From Aminobacter sp. AP02 (GTDB lineage: Bacteria > Pseudomonadota > Alphaproteobacteria > Rhizobiales > Rhizobiaceae), in the NCBI RefSeq assembly GCF_003148805.1, contig NZ_QGGX01000016.1, positions 62,001-126,000 of the forward strand: a DNA stretch of 64,000 nucleotides, given 5' to 3'. A model generated the notes under the pieces. That model was not told where the DNA came from. It made no database searches and worked only from the letters and a program-made list of their open reading frames with translations. A program made the translations under genes and the position numbers. Below are positions 24,610-34,821 of this stretch, piece after piece. Within the stretch, counting starts at the first letter, position 1. Each line of letters starts with the position of its first letter.

Positions 24610-25392
24610 ATGTCCGACGTCGTGAAAACCCGCAGGGAAGGCGCTATCCTCGAAGTCACGCTCGACCGGCCCAAGGCCAATGCCATCGACCTCGCCACCT
24701 CGCGGCTGCTCGGCGAAACCTTCAAGGCCTTCCGCGACGATGACAGCCTGCGCATCGCCATCGTGAAGACGGCAGGGGAAAGATTCTTTTCGGCCGGCTG
24801 GGACCTGAAGGCGGCGGCCAACGGCGATGCGGTCGACGGCGACTATGGTGTCGGAGGTTTTGGCGGGCTGCAGGAGCTGCGCGACCTCAACAAGCCTGTT
24901 ATCGCCTGCGTCAACGGCATGGCCGTGGGTGGGGGCTTCGAGCTGGCGCTGTCCTGCGACCTGATCTACGCCTCCGAACATTCGAGCTTTGCTTTGCCGG
25001 AAATCCGCGCCGGCACGCTTGCTGATGCGGCAACCATCAAACTGCCGAAGCGCATCCCCTACCACGTGGCGATGGACCTTCTGCTCACCGGCCGCTGGAT
25101 GGACGTCGCCGAGGCGCATCGTTGGGGACTGGTCAACGAAGTGCTGCCGGCGGACAAGCTCGAGGATCGCGTATGGGAGATCGCGCGGCTGCTGGCCGGT
25201 GGGCCGCCCCTGGTGTTTGCCGCGATCAAGGAAGTGGCCCGAGCGGCCGAGGTGATGGGCTTCCAGGAGACCATGAACCGCATCACCAAACGCCAGTTCC
25301 GGACTGTCGACGAACTTTACGCTTCCGGCGACAACCTCGAAGGATTTCGCGCGTTTGCCGAGAAGCGCGATCCTGTGTGGAAGGGAAAGTGA
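24610..25392 (+). CDS. Enoyl-CoA hydratase, CaiD-like (candidate crotonobetainyl-CoA hydratase)
   Basis: 260 residues from the ATG at 24610, with ATGGAGGAAAAA giving a good ribosome site; the ATG at 24598 is inside that site. Crotonase features are FFSAGWDLKAAA and the oxyanion-hole GGGFELALSCDLI. The segment GFGGLQELRDLNKPVIACVN, the LPEIRAG acid region, LPKRIPYHVAMDLLLTGR and WGLVNEVLP are close to E. coli CaiD (carnitinyl-CoA dehydratase). It would hydrate crotonobetainyl-CoA to carnitinyl-CoA in the cytoplasm. It follows the acyl-CoA synthetase gene across the repeat and a short gap. Confidence 0.88.
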   Translation: MSDVVKTRREGAILEVTLDRPKANAIDLATSRLLGETFKAFRDDDSLRIAIVKTAGERFFSAGWDLKAAANGDAVDGDYGVGGFGGLQELRDLNKPVIACVNGMAVGGGFELALSCDLIYASEHSSFALPEIRAGTLADAATIKLPKRIPYHVAMDLLLTGRWMDVAEAHRWGLVNEVLPADKLEDRVWEIARLLAGGPPLVFAAIKEVARAAEVMGFQETMNRITKRQFRTVDELYASGDNLEGFRAFAEKRDPVWKGK

Positions 25393-25407
25393 GGCCAGGT
25401 TCGTTCC

Positions 25408-26349
25408 ATGACCGACTACACAAAACTCATCGACGCCGAGACCTGGGCCTTCATCGAGCGGACCAATTCCTACTATCCGCCCGACACGATCGACTACACG
25501 ATTGGCCAGCAGCGCGAGATCTACGATCGGATGTGCCGGGAGTTCTTCGCCGGTTACCCCGAAGGCGTCGTGCCGGAAACGACGGCCATTGCCACGCCGA
25601 CACATAAGATCCAGATCCGCATCTATCGCCTCGCTGGCAAGGAGCCCGGAGTGGTCCTGCTCTATTTCCACGGTGGCGGCTTCATCCTTGGCGGGCTCGA
25701 CAGCCATGACGATGTCTGCGCTGAACTGTGCGGCAGGACCGGCTACGAGGTGGTTTCGGTCGACTATCGCCTGGCGCCCGAGCATCGCCACCCCGCTGCC
25801 TTCGACGATGCGATGCGCGCCTTCGAATGGGCGGCTGGCAACTACGATCTGCCCATCGTGCTCGCCGGTGACAGCGCTGGCGGCAACCTCGCCGCCGCGG
25901 TCAGCCATGCCACGCGGGGGCATATGCAAAAGCCTGTCGGGCAAGTGTTGATCTATCCCGGCCTTGGCGGCGACCAATCGCGAGGCTCCTACGTGAAGCA
26001 TGCCGAGGCGCCGATGCTGACCATGCGCGACCTTCATTTCTACAAGGACATCCGCACCGGCGGCGAAGACCGCACCGGCGACATCACCATGACGCCACTC
26101 GCCGATGGCGATTTCGCCAATTTGCCACCGACTGTCATCATCACAGCCGAATGCGACCCGCTGTCATCGGACGGCGAGGCTTATGGAGAGCGCGTCGTTG
26201 CCGCCGAGGGTCATGCCTTCTGGCATGAAGAGCCTGGGTTGGTGCACGGCTACCTTCGTGCCCGCCATACGGTCGCAAGAGCGCGTGAGAGCTTCGACAG
26301 GATTGTCGATGCGGTGGCGGTTCTTGGGCGGGAGCAATGGGTGTGGTGA
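25408..26349 (+). CDS. Alpha/beta hydrolase, HSL family
   Basis: 313 residues. The HSL-family oxyanion motif FHGGGFILGG, the nucleophile elbow GDSAGGN, the acid region AECDPLSSDGE and a late histidine in LVHGYLRA form a complete catalytic triad. Such cytoplasmic enzymes hydrolyse short acyl esters. It begins 15 bp after the CaiD-like gene, so it probably belongs to the same operon. A role in hydrolysing an ester or thioester of the carnitine route is possible but there is no motif evidence for thioesterase activity. Confidence 0.87.
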   Translation: MTDYTKLIDAETWAFIERTNSYYPPDTIDYTIGQQREIYDRMCREFFAGYPEGVVPETTAIATPTHKIQIRIYRLAGKEPGVVLLYFHGGGFILGGLDSHDDVCAELCGRTGYEVVSVDYRLAPEHRHPAAFDDAMRAFEWAAGNYDLPIVLAGDSAGGNLAAAVSHATRGHMQKPVGQVLIYPGLGGDQSRGSYVKHAEAPMLTMRDLHFYKDIRTGGEDRTGDITMTPLADGDFANLPPTVIITAECDPLSSDGEAYGERVVAAEGHAFWHEEPGLVHGYLRARHTVARARESFDRIVDAVAVLGREQWVW

Positions 26350-26358
26350 GCACCCTGC

Positions 26359-26660
26359 CTACAGGTTGAGCCGTGCGCTGATGTCCATGCGCCGGTGCAG
26401 AACACGTATCACATCGATTGTTTCGTCCACCACGCGATAAACGATCAAATGTGAGCCGACGCTCACTTTCAGATAGCCAGCCCGAACCTCAGCAAGCGAC
26501 CGTCCCTTGCGTTGCCTCTTGCGATGTCAAGGCCGCAGCGATGGATCTGAAGAACGTACTGGTTGGCCTGTTCCGGGCTCCAGGTGTCAGCGGTGTAGTG
26601 CCAGATCTGTTCGAGATCCGCTTCGGCTGCCGGAGAGAAAAGCAGCCGTTTATCGGCCAT
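26359..26660 (-). pseudogene. parE: ParE-type toxin, frameshifted
   Basis: From the ATG at 26660 the first frame reads like ParE (SPAAEADLEQIWHYTADTWS, then ANQYVLQIHRCGLDIARG) but stops early at 26469. The missing half continues in another frame: GRSLAEVRAGYLKVSVGSH, then LIVYRVVDETIDVIRVLHRR, ending at the TAG at 26361-26359. A single-base deletion near 26505-26510 (AACGC-AAGGGACGG; one base short of a GCN AAG GGA reading) joins the two exactly, giving a normal 100-residue ParE. The start lies within the last codons of parD. It is either a real loss of the toxin or a sequencing error. Confidence 0.87.
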
Positions 26661-26895
26661 GGCCGGCGCGCATTCGGCCAAGGAAGTTCTCGATGTCGAG
26701 AGGCTTGGACGAACCGCTTTCCTCACCTTCGATGATGGCCGCGCGCAGCTGTGCCACTTGCAATTCGTGCTCTTCGAGCAATCTCAATCCAGCGCGTACG
26801 ACCTCGCTGGCCGAGCTGTAGCGGCCATCCTCGACCTGCCTCTCGACGAAATCCGAGAAGTGGTGGCCGAGGGAAATGGACGTGTTTTTGTTCAT
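26650..26895 (-). CDS. parD: ParD-type antitoxin (CC2985/ribbon-helix-helix family)
   Basis: 81 residues. NTSISLGHHFSDFVERQV followed by GRYSSASEVVRAGLRLLEE is the ribbon-helix-helix DNA-binding domain of ParD antitoxins, and the acidic C-terminal tail would bind ParE. The gene overlaps parE by 11 bp, as is usual. A perfect 13-bp inverted repeat lies immediately upstream, the expected autoregulatory operator. Because parE is frameshifted, ParD may now have no partner here. Confidence 0.9.
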   Translation of the reverse strand: MNKNTSISLGHHFSDFVERQVEDGRYSSASEVVRAGLRLLEEHELQVAQLRAAIIEGEESGSSKPLDIENFLGRMRAGHGR

Positions 26896-26898
26896 AGT

Positions 26899-26927
26899 GC
26901 AATAATACCAAAAATTGGTATTATTGC
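26899..26927. promoter_or_regulatory. parDE operator, 13-bp perfect inverted repeat
   Basis: GCAATAATACCAA (26899-26911) and TTGGTATTATTGC (26915-26927) are exact inverse copies with a 3-base centre, starting four bases upstream of the parD ATG. Position and AT-rich arms fit ParD/ParE autorepression. Confidence 0.75.
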
Positions 26928-26932
26928 CAAGC

Positions 26933-28583
<1,651 letters not shown>

Positions 28584-28591
<8 letters not shown>

Positions 28592-29414
28592 TGCCACGCC
28601 CTCCCTTGAGATCGGTGGTGCGATTGAGCACCCAGTCGGCGACGAGGTTGACGGAGATGGCAAGGGCTGCGATTGCCGCCGCCGGGATCAAGGCCGCCGG
28701 AATGCCGAAGACGATGCCGTCCTTGTTCTCCTTGACCATGCCGCCCCAGTCGGCGTCCGGCGGCTGTACGCCGAGGCCGAGGAAGGACAGTGCCGAGAGA
28801 AACAGCACGGCATAGATGAAGCGCAGGCCGAGTTCCGAGACCAGCGGCGACAGCGCGTTGGGCAGGATCTCGCGGAAGATGATCCAGCCCTTGCCTTCGC
28901 CGCGTAGCTTGGCAGCCTCGACAAAGTCCATAACGTTGATGTCGACGGCGACCGCGCGCGACAGGCGGTAGACGCGGGTGGCGTCGAGGATGCCCATGAC
29001 CAGGATCAGTGTCACCCGCGTCGAAGGCAGCACCGATAGCACCACGAGCGCGAAGATCAGCGTCGGGATCGCCATCAAAAGGTCGACGAAACGCGACATG
29101 CTTGTGTCGAACCAGCCACCGACGACAGCTGCTGTGAAGCCGAGGATCGCGCCGAGCGAAAACGACAGCGCGGTAGCCAGCACGGCGATGAAGATGGTCG
29201 TGCGCGCGCCATAGATCATGCGCGATAGCAGGTCTCGGCCGAGATTGTCCGTGCCGAGCAGGAACTTGCTCGACATCGGCGCCCAGACATCGCCGACGAT
29301 TTCGCCAAGGCCATAGGGTGCGATCAATGGCGCGAAGATCGCCGCGATCAGGAAAAGCGTCGTCAGGATCAGGCCGATCCAGGCCGCGATGGGGATGCGT
29401 TTCAGATCAAGCAT
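28584..29414 (-). CDS. Peptide/nickel-type ABC transporter permease (DppC family)
   Basis: 276 residues from the ATG at 29414, which has GAGGGG nearby; a longer frame from 29468 overlaps the preceding permease gene. Features are an N-terminal membrane segment, the DppC-type ADIRAPLIAPYG-like region (here AIFAPLIAPYGLGEI), LLGTDNLGRDLLSRMIYGAR and the cytoplasmic EAAKLRGEGKGWIIFREILP loop that contacts the ATPase. It pairs with the DppB-type permease 10 bp upstream to form the inner-membrane channel. Confidence 0.92.
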
Positions 29415-29424
29415 GGCGCGCCCC

Positions 29425-30384
29425 TCATTTCGGATGCCTGAGGCGTGGATTGGCGATGATTGCGGCAATGTCGGCGATGATGTTGAGGCCGATGTAGACC
29501 GCAGCGAAGATCAGCCCGACGGCTTGCACCACCGGCACGTCGCGCTTGGCGACATGGTCGACCAGATATTGCCCCATGCCGGGATAGACGAAGATCACCT
29601 CGATGACGACGACCCCGACGATGAGGAAGGCGAGGTTGAGCATGACGACGTTGATGATTGGCGCAATGGCGTTGGGAAATGCATGCTTGCGTATGATTTC
29701 GAAGGGCGAAAGGCCCTTGAGTTCGGCTGTCTCGATATAGGCTGACTGCATGACGTTGAGGATCGCCGCACGCGTCATGCGCATCATGTGGGCGAGCACG
29801 ACGAGGGTCAGTGCCGTTGCCGGCAAGGCGATCGCCTTCATGCGTTCGAGGAAGGGCATGCCGTCATAGACGGTGGAGATGCCGGGAAAGATCTGCCACT
29901 TCACGGCAAAGAAGTAGACGAGCAGGTAGCCGACGAAGAATTCGGGCAGCGACGTCGAGGCGAGCGCCAGCCCCGAGATGGTCTTGTCGATCCAGCCATT
30001 GCGGTAACGCACCGCAAGCAGGCCGAGGATGATGGCCAGCGGGATGGAAACAATTGCGGCCCAGAATGCGAGGAACAGCGTGTTCCACAGCCGCCCGCCG
30101 ATAGCGTGCGCGATATCCTGCCGGCTCGACAGGGCGGTGCCGAGATCGCCGGTCAAAACACCGCCGAGCCACCTGAAATACCTGATGTAGGCCGGGTCAT
30201 TGAGGCCGAGTTCCTGGCGCAGATTGGCGAGTGCCTGCGGCGTTGCCGACTGGCCAAGAATGGATTGGGCAACGTCGCCGGGCAGGATTTGCGTACCGGC
30301 GAAGATCAGGACCGAAACGGCCAGAAGCAGCAGCAGGCCCAGCGCGATGCGCTGGGCTATCAATTTCAGGATTGGATTGGCCAT
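29425..30384 (-). CDS. Peptide/nickel-type ABC transporter permease (DppB family)
   Basis: 319 residues, six membrane segments. DppB features are the N-terminal RIALGLLLLLAVSVLIF, ILPGDVAQSILG, a central GLALASTSLPEFFVGYLL, and the EAA-type loop ETAELKGLSPFEIIRKHAFP. It starts 16 bp downstream of the binding-protein gene and is followed by dppC- and dppDF-like genes on the same strand. Confidence 0.92.
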   Translation of the reverse strand: MANPILKLIAQRIALGLLLLLAVSVLIFAGTQILPGDVAQSILGQSATPQALANLRQELGLNDPAYIRYFRWLGGVLTGDLGTALSSRQDIAHAIGGRLWNTLFLAFWAAIVSIPLAIILGLLAVRYRNGWIDKTISGLALASTSLPEFFVGYLLVYFFAVKWQIFPGISTVYDGMPFLERMKAIALPATALTLVVLAHMMRMTRAAILNVMQSAYIETAELKGLSPFEIIRKHAFPNAIAPIINVVMLNLAFLIVGVVVIEVIFVYPGMGQYLVDHVAKRDVPVVQAVGLIFAAVYIGLNIIADIAAIIANPRLRHPK

Positions 30385-30400
30385 GCGGACAACGCCGTTG

Positions 30401-31984
30401 TCACGCGTTGAGCCAGCACTTGGACAGCGCGTAGCCGCCCATCATCTCCTGGTTGCCATCAGGGACCCAGCCGCCGACCTTGGCGCTGGTGGCGTCGATG
30501 AAGTCGTTGAACATCGGGGTGATGACGCCGCCTTCGTCGCGTACGATCTGGCCCATGTCGGCGTAGATCTTCTTGCGCTTGTCCTTGTCGAGTTCGGAAC
30601 GCGCCGCAAACAGCATCTTGTCGAAATCGTCGCGGAAGAAGCGCGTGTCGTTCCAGTCCGCCTTCGAATAGTAGGCGGTCGAGTACATCTGGTCCTGGGT
30701 CGGCCGACCACCCCAGTAGGACGCCGAGAAAGGCTGCTTGTTCCAGACTTCCGACCAGTAGCCGTCGCCCGGCTCACGCTTGACCTCAAGGGTGATGCCA
30801 GCCTTGGCGGCACTCTGCTGGTACAGCTGGGCGGCATCTACGGCGCCCGGGAAGGCCACGTCCGAGGTGCGCAGCAGAACCGAGCCGGAGTGTCCCGATT
30901 TTTTGTAGTGGAACGCTGCCTTGTCTGGATCGTACTTGCGCTGCTCCATTTCGGTGAACAGCGGATAGGCCTTATTGATCGGCGTGTCGTTGCCGACCGA
31001 GCCGTAGCCCATCAGGATCTTCTGCAGCATCTCGTCGCGATCGAGCGCGTATTTCAACGCGAGCCTGAGATCGTTGTTGTCGAAGGGAGCGGTGTTGCAA
31101 TGGGCGATGAAAACGTAATGACCGCGACCGGCGACGTTTTGGATGACCACGCCTGGCACGCGCTTGATCAATTCGACGATCTTGGGCTCGACGCGGTTGA
31201 TGATGTCGACCTGTCCGCCTTGCAGCGCCGATGTGCGCGCGGTCGCGTCGTTGATGACGATGATTTCGATCTGGTCAGCGAAGCCGCGGTCGTCGCGCCA
31301 GTAATTGGCGAACTTCTCGCCGCCGAGCCGCACGCCGGCTTCGTTGACGGTGATCTTGTAGGGGCCGGTGCCGATGCCCGCATCAGGCTTGTCCTTGCCG
31401 CCATTGGGCTGGATCATCAGGTGATAGTCGTCGAGCAGGAAGGGCAGGTCGGCGTTGGCGTCCTTGAGCGTGAAGACGACGTTCTGGCCATCGGCCTTGA
31501 CCGAGGCGATGCCGCCCATCAGGCCAAGCGCGCCCGATTTCGCCTTTTCGTCGGAATGGCGTTCCATTGTCGCCACGACGTCGGCGGGGGTCATCTCCTG
31601 GCCGTTGTGGAACTGCACGCCCTTGCGGATCTTGAAGGTCCAGGTCTTGGCATCGTCGGATGCGCCCCATTCTTCGGCAAGGGCCGGCTTCGGCTCACCG
31701 TCGGCCGAAATCTGCACCAGCTGCTCGGCCCACTGGCGGCCGAAGAAATAGGGAACCTGGCTCGACCATGACGCTGGGTCGAGGCTGTCCGTGGCAGCGC
31801 CACCTTGCATGCCGGCGCGCAGGATGCCGCCTTTGACCGGCCCCTCGGCCTTTGCCGCGCTTGCCAGCAAGGAGTTGGCAAAGGTTGCCGCGACACCCAG
31901 GGCCGCGGCGCGGCCGAGGAAATCGCGGCGGCTCAACTTGCCCGCAGCTACGCTACGGCTCAGGAATTCCAGTTCATTGGACAT
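30401..31984 (-). CDS. Peptide/nickel-type ABC transporter substrate-binding protein (SBP family 5), Tat-exported
   Basis: 527 residues from the ATG at 31984, chosen because GAGTGAGGAGCC is just upstream. A twin-arginine signal (SRRDFLGRAAALGVA, residues 18-32) precedes an AKAEG cleavage region, so the folded protein is probably exported by Tat. SBP_bac_5 features are PALAEEWGASDDAKTWTFKI, GVQFHNGQEMTPADVVATM and GTGPYKI. It is the first gene of the operon. The ligand is not evident; the adjacent CocE-type hydrolase suggests a peptide- or ester-like compound. Confidence 0.92.
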   Translation of the reverse strand: MSNELEFLSRSVAAGKLSRRDFLGRAAALGVAATFANSLLASAAKAEGPVKGGILRAGMQGGAATDSLDPASWSSQVPYFFGRQWAEQLVQISADGEPKPALAEEWGASDDAKTWTFKIRKGVQFHNGQEMTPADVVATMERHSDEKAKSGALGLMGGIASVKADGQNVVFTLKDANADLPFLLDDYHLMIQPNGGKDKPDAGIGTGPYKITVNEAGVRLGGEKFANYWRDDRGFADQIEIIVINDATARTSALQGGQVDIINRVEPKIVELIKRVPGVVIQNVAGRGHYVFIAHCNTAPFDNNDLRLALKYALDRDEMLQKILMGYGSVGNDTPINKAYPLFTEMEQRKYDPDKAAFHYKKSGHSGSVLLRTSDVAFPGAVDAAQLYQQSAAKAGITLEVKREPGDGYWSEVWNKQPFSASYWGGRPTQDQMYSTAYYSKADWNDTRFFRDDFDKMLFAARSELDKDKRKKIYADMGQIVRDEGGVITPMFNDFIDATSAKVGGWVPDGNQEMMGGYALSKCWLNA

Positions 31985-32126
31985 TGGAAGGCTCCTCACT
32001 CTGGCGGTCGTTATTGTTCGACTTCTGTCAGCAATATTGACCGTAACGTAAGGGCATCAGCAAGGCCGAATGCGACATGATGTGGCGCAATCGGCGTGTC
32101 GCATCTGGGCCAACGGCACGAGGGCG

Positions 32127-34133
32127 TCAGATGTGGTTGCGCGGAATCTTTTCGTCGAAATCACGCTCAAAAATCAGTTTCTCGCCCTCATATGCCTCGA
32201 TCCGGCCAGTGAGATGGAAATTTTGCCCGTCAGAGTGCATCGCGGTGAACGCTTCGGTTCTGATCGCCCAGTCGTTTCTGGACAAAGCCTGAGTCCAATG
32301 GGTTTCGCCGTGTGCCGAGAGCGGGTTTTTCGGGTCGATGGTCCACAGCTCGCGGGCGATCTCGCCGATGACCAGTCCGTGGTCCATGTCGCGGATTTCG
32401 CCGAAGTCATCGACGATGCGCAGGCTGGTCGAGCCTGTCGCCTCGTCGCGCTCGACCGTACGGCTATTCGAACTCTCGCGCAGCGTTTCGATCTGCCACG
32501 GTGTTGCCGCTTCCGGCTCGGCGAAGGTCCATTCGTCGTAGCTGCCCGAAGGGCGCACCGGCAGGTCGATGCCGCCTTCATGCAGCGTGAGCGTCACCTC
32601 TTCCGGCGACGGCCAGACCAGCGGCCAGTAGGTCGACGACACAGCCACACGCAGCTTGTTGCCCTTGGCCACGCGGTAGGCGATGTCGTCGAGCTTGAAG
32701 ACAATCTCCATCGTCTCGCCGGGGCGCACGTTCTCAGGGTGTTCATGACCATTGCGATGGCAGAGGTTGAGCACGCCATAGGTGATGCGGGTCGAGGCAC
32801 CGTCCGGCTGGACATCGCACAGGCGCACCGCCACCATGCCTTGCCGGCGGTCGGCCGAAAGCTTGAGGCGGATGACCGGGCCACCTACGATATCGAGCGG
32901 AGCGTCGAGCGGGGCGCTGTCGAAGCAGGCTGATCTTGCGTCGTCGACGCGCTGGTCGCCCGGCAATTCGGGTCCGAGCCAGATGGCGCAATATTCACCG
33001 CCTGCCATGCCGCAATCTTGCGGCGAGTTGATCGCGACAGGTGTTGTGAGACTACCGGCTTCTGCCAGCTTGCCGCCCGCGCCGAGTGAAAGGCGCTTCG
33101 CAGCGATGTTCGGCGACGGCCATTGTTGCTCGGCGATCCACCGTCCCTTGCGTTCCAGATACCAGTCGCGCGGCGGCTCGGAATCCATGACGTAGAGCCG
33201 CAGCGCCGGATCGTTCTCGACGCCGGTCTCGATGCCCTTCAGCCAGCGGTCCCACCAGCGCAAAGCCTCCTGCAGGAAGCCGATGGCGGGCTTTGGTACG
33301 GCGAAATGCGGGTATTTGTGCACCCACGGTCCGACGATGCCCTTGACCGGCGCATGCACGCCTTGGACAAGGCGCGACACGGTGTTCTTGTACGCGTCTC
33401 CCCAGCCGCCGACAGCCAGCACGGCCGCCTTGATCGCCGGAAAGTCCTCGCAGACCGAGCCGCGTTTCCAATAGGCGTCACGGGTCTGGTGCCGGAGCCA
33501 GAGCGCAGGCAGGAACGGCTCATTTCCGAGCCGGTCGAGCCACATGTCGCGCCATTTGTCGCCGACCAACGCGGGGTCCGGCGGCCTGGAGGAGTAGGAC
33601 AGCATCGTCGCGCCCCAGCCCATGTTCTCGTTGAGCAAAAGGCCGCCCTTGTAGTGAATGTCGTCGGCATAGCGATCGTCGGTCGAGCACAGCGTGATGA
33701 CCGCCTTGAGCGCCGGCGGCTGCTTTGCCGCCACCTGCAGGCCGTTGAAGCCGCCCCAGGAAATGCCCATCATGCCGACATTACCGTTGCACCAGGGTTG
33801 GCTTGCTGCCCATGCGATCACGTCGCATGCGTCCTGCCATTCCTGCTCGGAGTACTCGTCCTTCATCAAGCCTTCAGAATCGCCATTGCCGCGCATGTCG
33901 ACGCGAATGCAGGCATAGCCATGACCGGCAAAATAGGGATGAGTGAGGTTGTCGCGCGCCGTGGTTCCGTCGCGCTTGCGGTAGGGCAGGTGCTCCAGGA
34001 TGACAGGCACCGGGTCCTGATCCGCGTCGACGGGCATCCAAACCCGCGCCGACAGGCGGCAGCCATCGGGCATGAGAATGCCCATGTCCGCAAACTCGAC
34101 GATGTCTCGGGGAAACTCGGTGATGGTTTTCAT
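32127..34133 (-). CDS. CocE/NonD-family alpha/beta hydrolase (X-Pro dipeptidyl-peptidase-like)
   Basis: 668 residues from the ATG at 34133, with GCAGGAGCC six bases upstream; an upstream alternative adds 15 residues. The N-terminal catalytic domain has PYRKRDGTTARDN, VDMRGNGDSEG and the nucleophile elbow GISWGGFNG (S125). The C-terminal half is the PepX_C jelly-roll (VRPGETMEIVFKLDDIAYRV). These enzymes cleave acyl or amide bonds. It lies just upstream of the peptide-type ABC operon on the same strand, so processing of an imported substrate is possible. No signal peptide is seen. Confidence 0.9.
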   Translation of the reverse strand: MKTITEFPRDIVEFADMGILMPDGCRLSARVWMPVDADQDPVPVILEHLPYRKRDGTTARDNLTHPYFAGHGYACIRVDMRGNGDSEGLMKDEYSEQEWQDACDVIAWAASQPWCNGNVGMMGISWGGFNGLQVAAKQPPALKAVITLCSTDDRYADDIHYKGGLLLNENMGWGATMLSYSSRPPDPALVGDKWRDMWLDRLGNEPFLPALWLRHQTRDAYWKRGSVCEDFPAIKAAVLAVGGWGDAYKNTVSRLVQGVHAPVKGIVGPWVHKYPHFAVPKPAIGFLQEALRWWDRWLKGIETGVENDPALRLYVMDSEPPRDWYLERKGRWIAEQQWPSPNIAAKRLSLGAGGKLAEAGSLTTPVAINSPQDCGMAGGEYCAIWLGPELPGDQRVDDARSACFDSAPLDAPLDIVGGPVIRLKLSADRRQGMVAVRLCDVQPDGASTRITYGVLNLCHRNGHEHPENVRPGETMEIVFKLDDIAYRVAKGNKLRVAVSSTYWPLVWPSPEEVTLTLHEGGIDLPVRPSGSYDEWTFAEPEAATPWQIETLRESSNSRTVERDEATGSTSLRIVDDFGEIRDMDHGLVIGEIARELWTIDPKNPLSAHGETHWTQALSRNDWAIRTEAFTAMHSDGQNFHLTGRIEAYEGEKLIFERDFDEKIPRNHI

Positions 34134-34223
34134 GCTGGGCTCCTGCGCCATCAGTAGAGCGCAGGTTGGCCGAAGCAAGGGCGACCCGTGGGCCGGCGAA
34201 CGGAATTCACTGGCCAGTTCGCG

Positions 34224-34817
34224 TCAATTCAGCGGAATGTCGTTGTCGGCCTTGCTGGCCTGGTAGGCACCGGACATCTCGTCGTAAAGCGCCGAGATTT
34301 TCGCAATGCGCGCTTCCAGCCGCTTGCGGTCGGCTTCGGGCAGTTCGCGCACCAGCTTGCGCAGCGAATAGCTCTTCCAATAGGCGTTTTCGGCGTTGTA
34401 GCCGCCCGGCTCGAGCGTGAAGACCTCTTTCAATATCTTCAGGTCATGCGGGATGGCGAAGCTGTCGCGCGAATCCTCGTGGCTGAACAGGTAGTAGAAG
34501 TTGTCGAAGCCGGCCCAGGTGATGGCCGACAGGCACAGCGAGCAAGGCTCGTGCGTCGACAGGAAGATGCAGTCCTTGGTCTCTGGCCGGTCAGCCTTGG
34601 GCATCTCGTAGAAGCGTTTCAGGCAGTGCATCTCGCCATGCCAGAGCGGGTTTTCGATCTCGTTGTTGGTCTCGGCCAAGACCAGCGAACGGTCGTTCTT
34701 GTTGAGCAGCGCAGCACCAAACAGCTTGTTGCCCTTGGCCACGCCTTCGGTGGTCTTGGGCACGATGTCGTCTTCGATGACGTCGAACAGGCGCTCGATC
34801 AGGGAAAGCTCGGCCAT
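34224..34817 (-). CDS. Nucleoside/purine deaminase, CDA superfamily
   Basis: 197 residues. The zinc site of the cytidine/guanine deaminase superfamily is complete: HGE (H60, E62) and PCSLC (C92, C95). The long C-terminal half (for example FNFYYLFSHEDSRDS-like and AYWKSYSLRKLVRELPE) differs from tRNA-adenosine or cytosine deaminases. It begins four bases before the end of the allA gene unit and runs in the same direction, so it probably belongs to the purine catabolic operon. A purine or ureide amine substrate is likely but cannot be named, since a separate GuaD is encoded at 48493. Confidence 0.82.
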   Translation of the reverse strand: MAELSLIERLFDVIEDDIVPKTTEGVAKGNKLFGAALLNKNDRSLVLAETNNEIENPLWHGEMHCLKRFYEMPKADRPETKDCIFLSTHEPCSLCLSAITWAGFDNFYYLFSHEDSRDSFAIPHDLKILKEVFTLEPGGYNAENAYWKSYSLRKLVRELPEADRKRLEARIAKISALYDEMSGAYQASKADNDIPLN

Positions 34818-34821
34818 GGTG

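Noticed and set aside
24229-26037. A 602-codon minus-strand open frame opposite the CaiD-like and HSL-type genes
   Set aside because: The plus strand carries clear catalytic motifs; the opposite frame lacks any and begins in a palindromic repeat.
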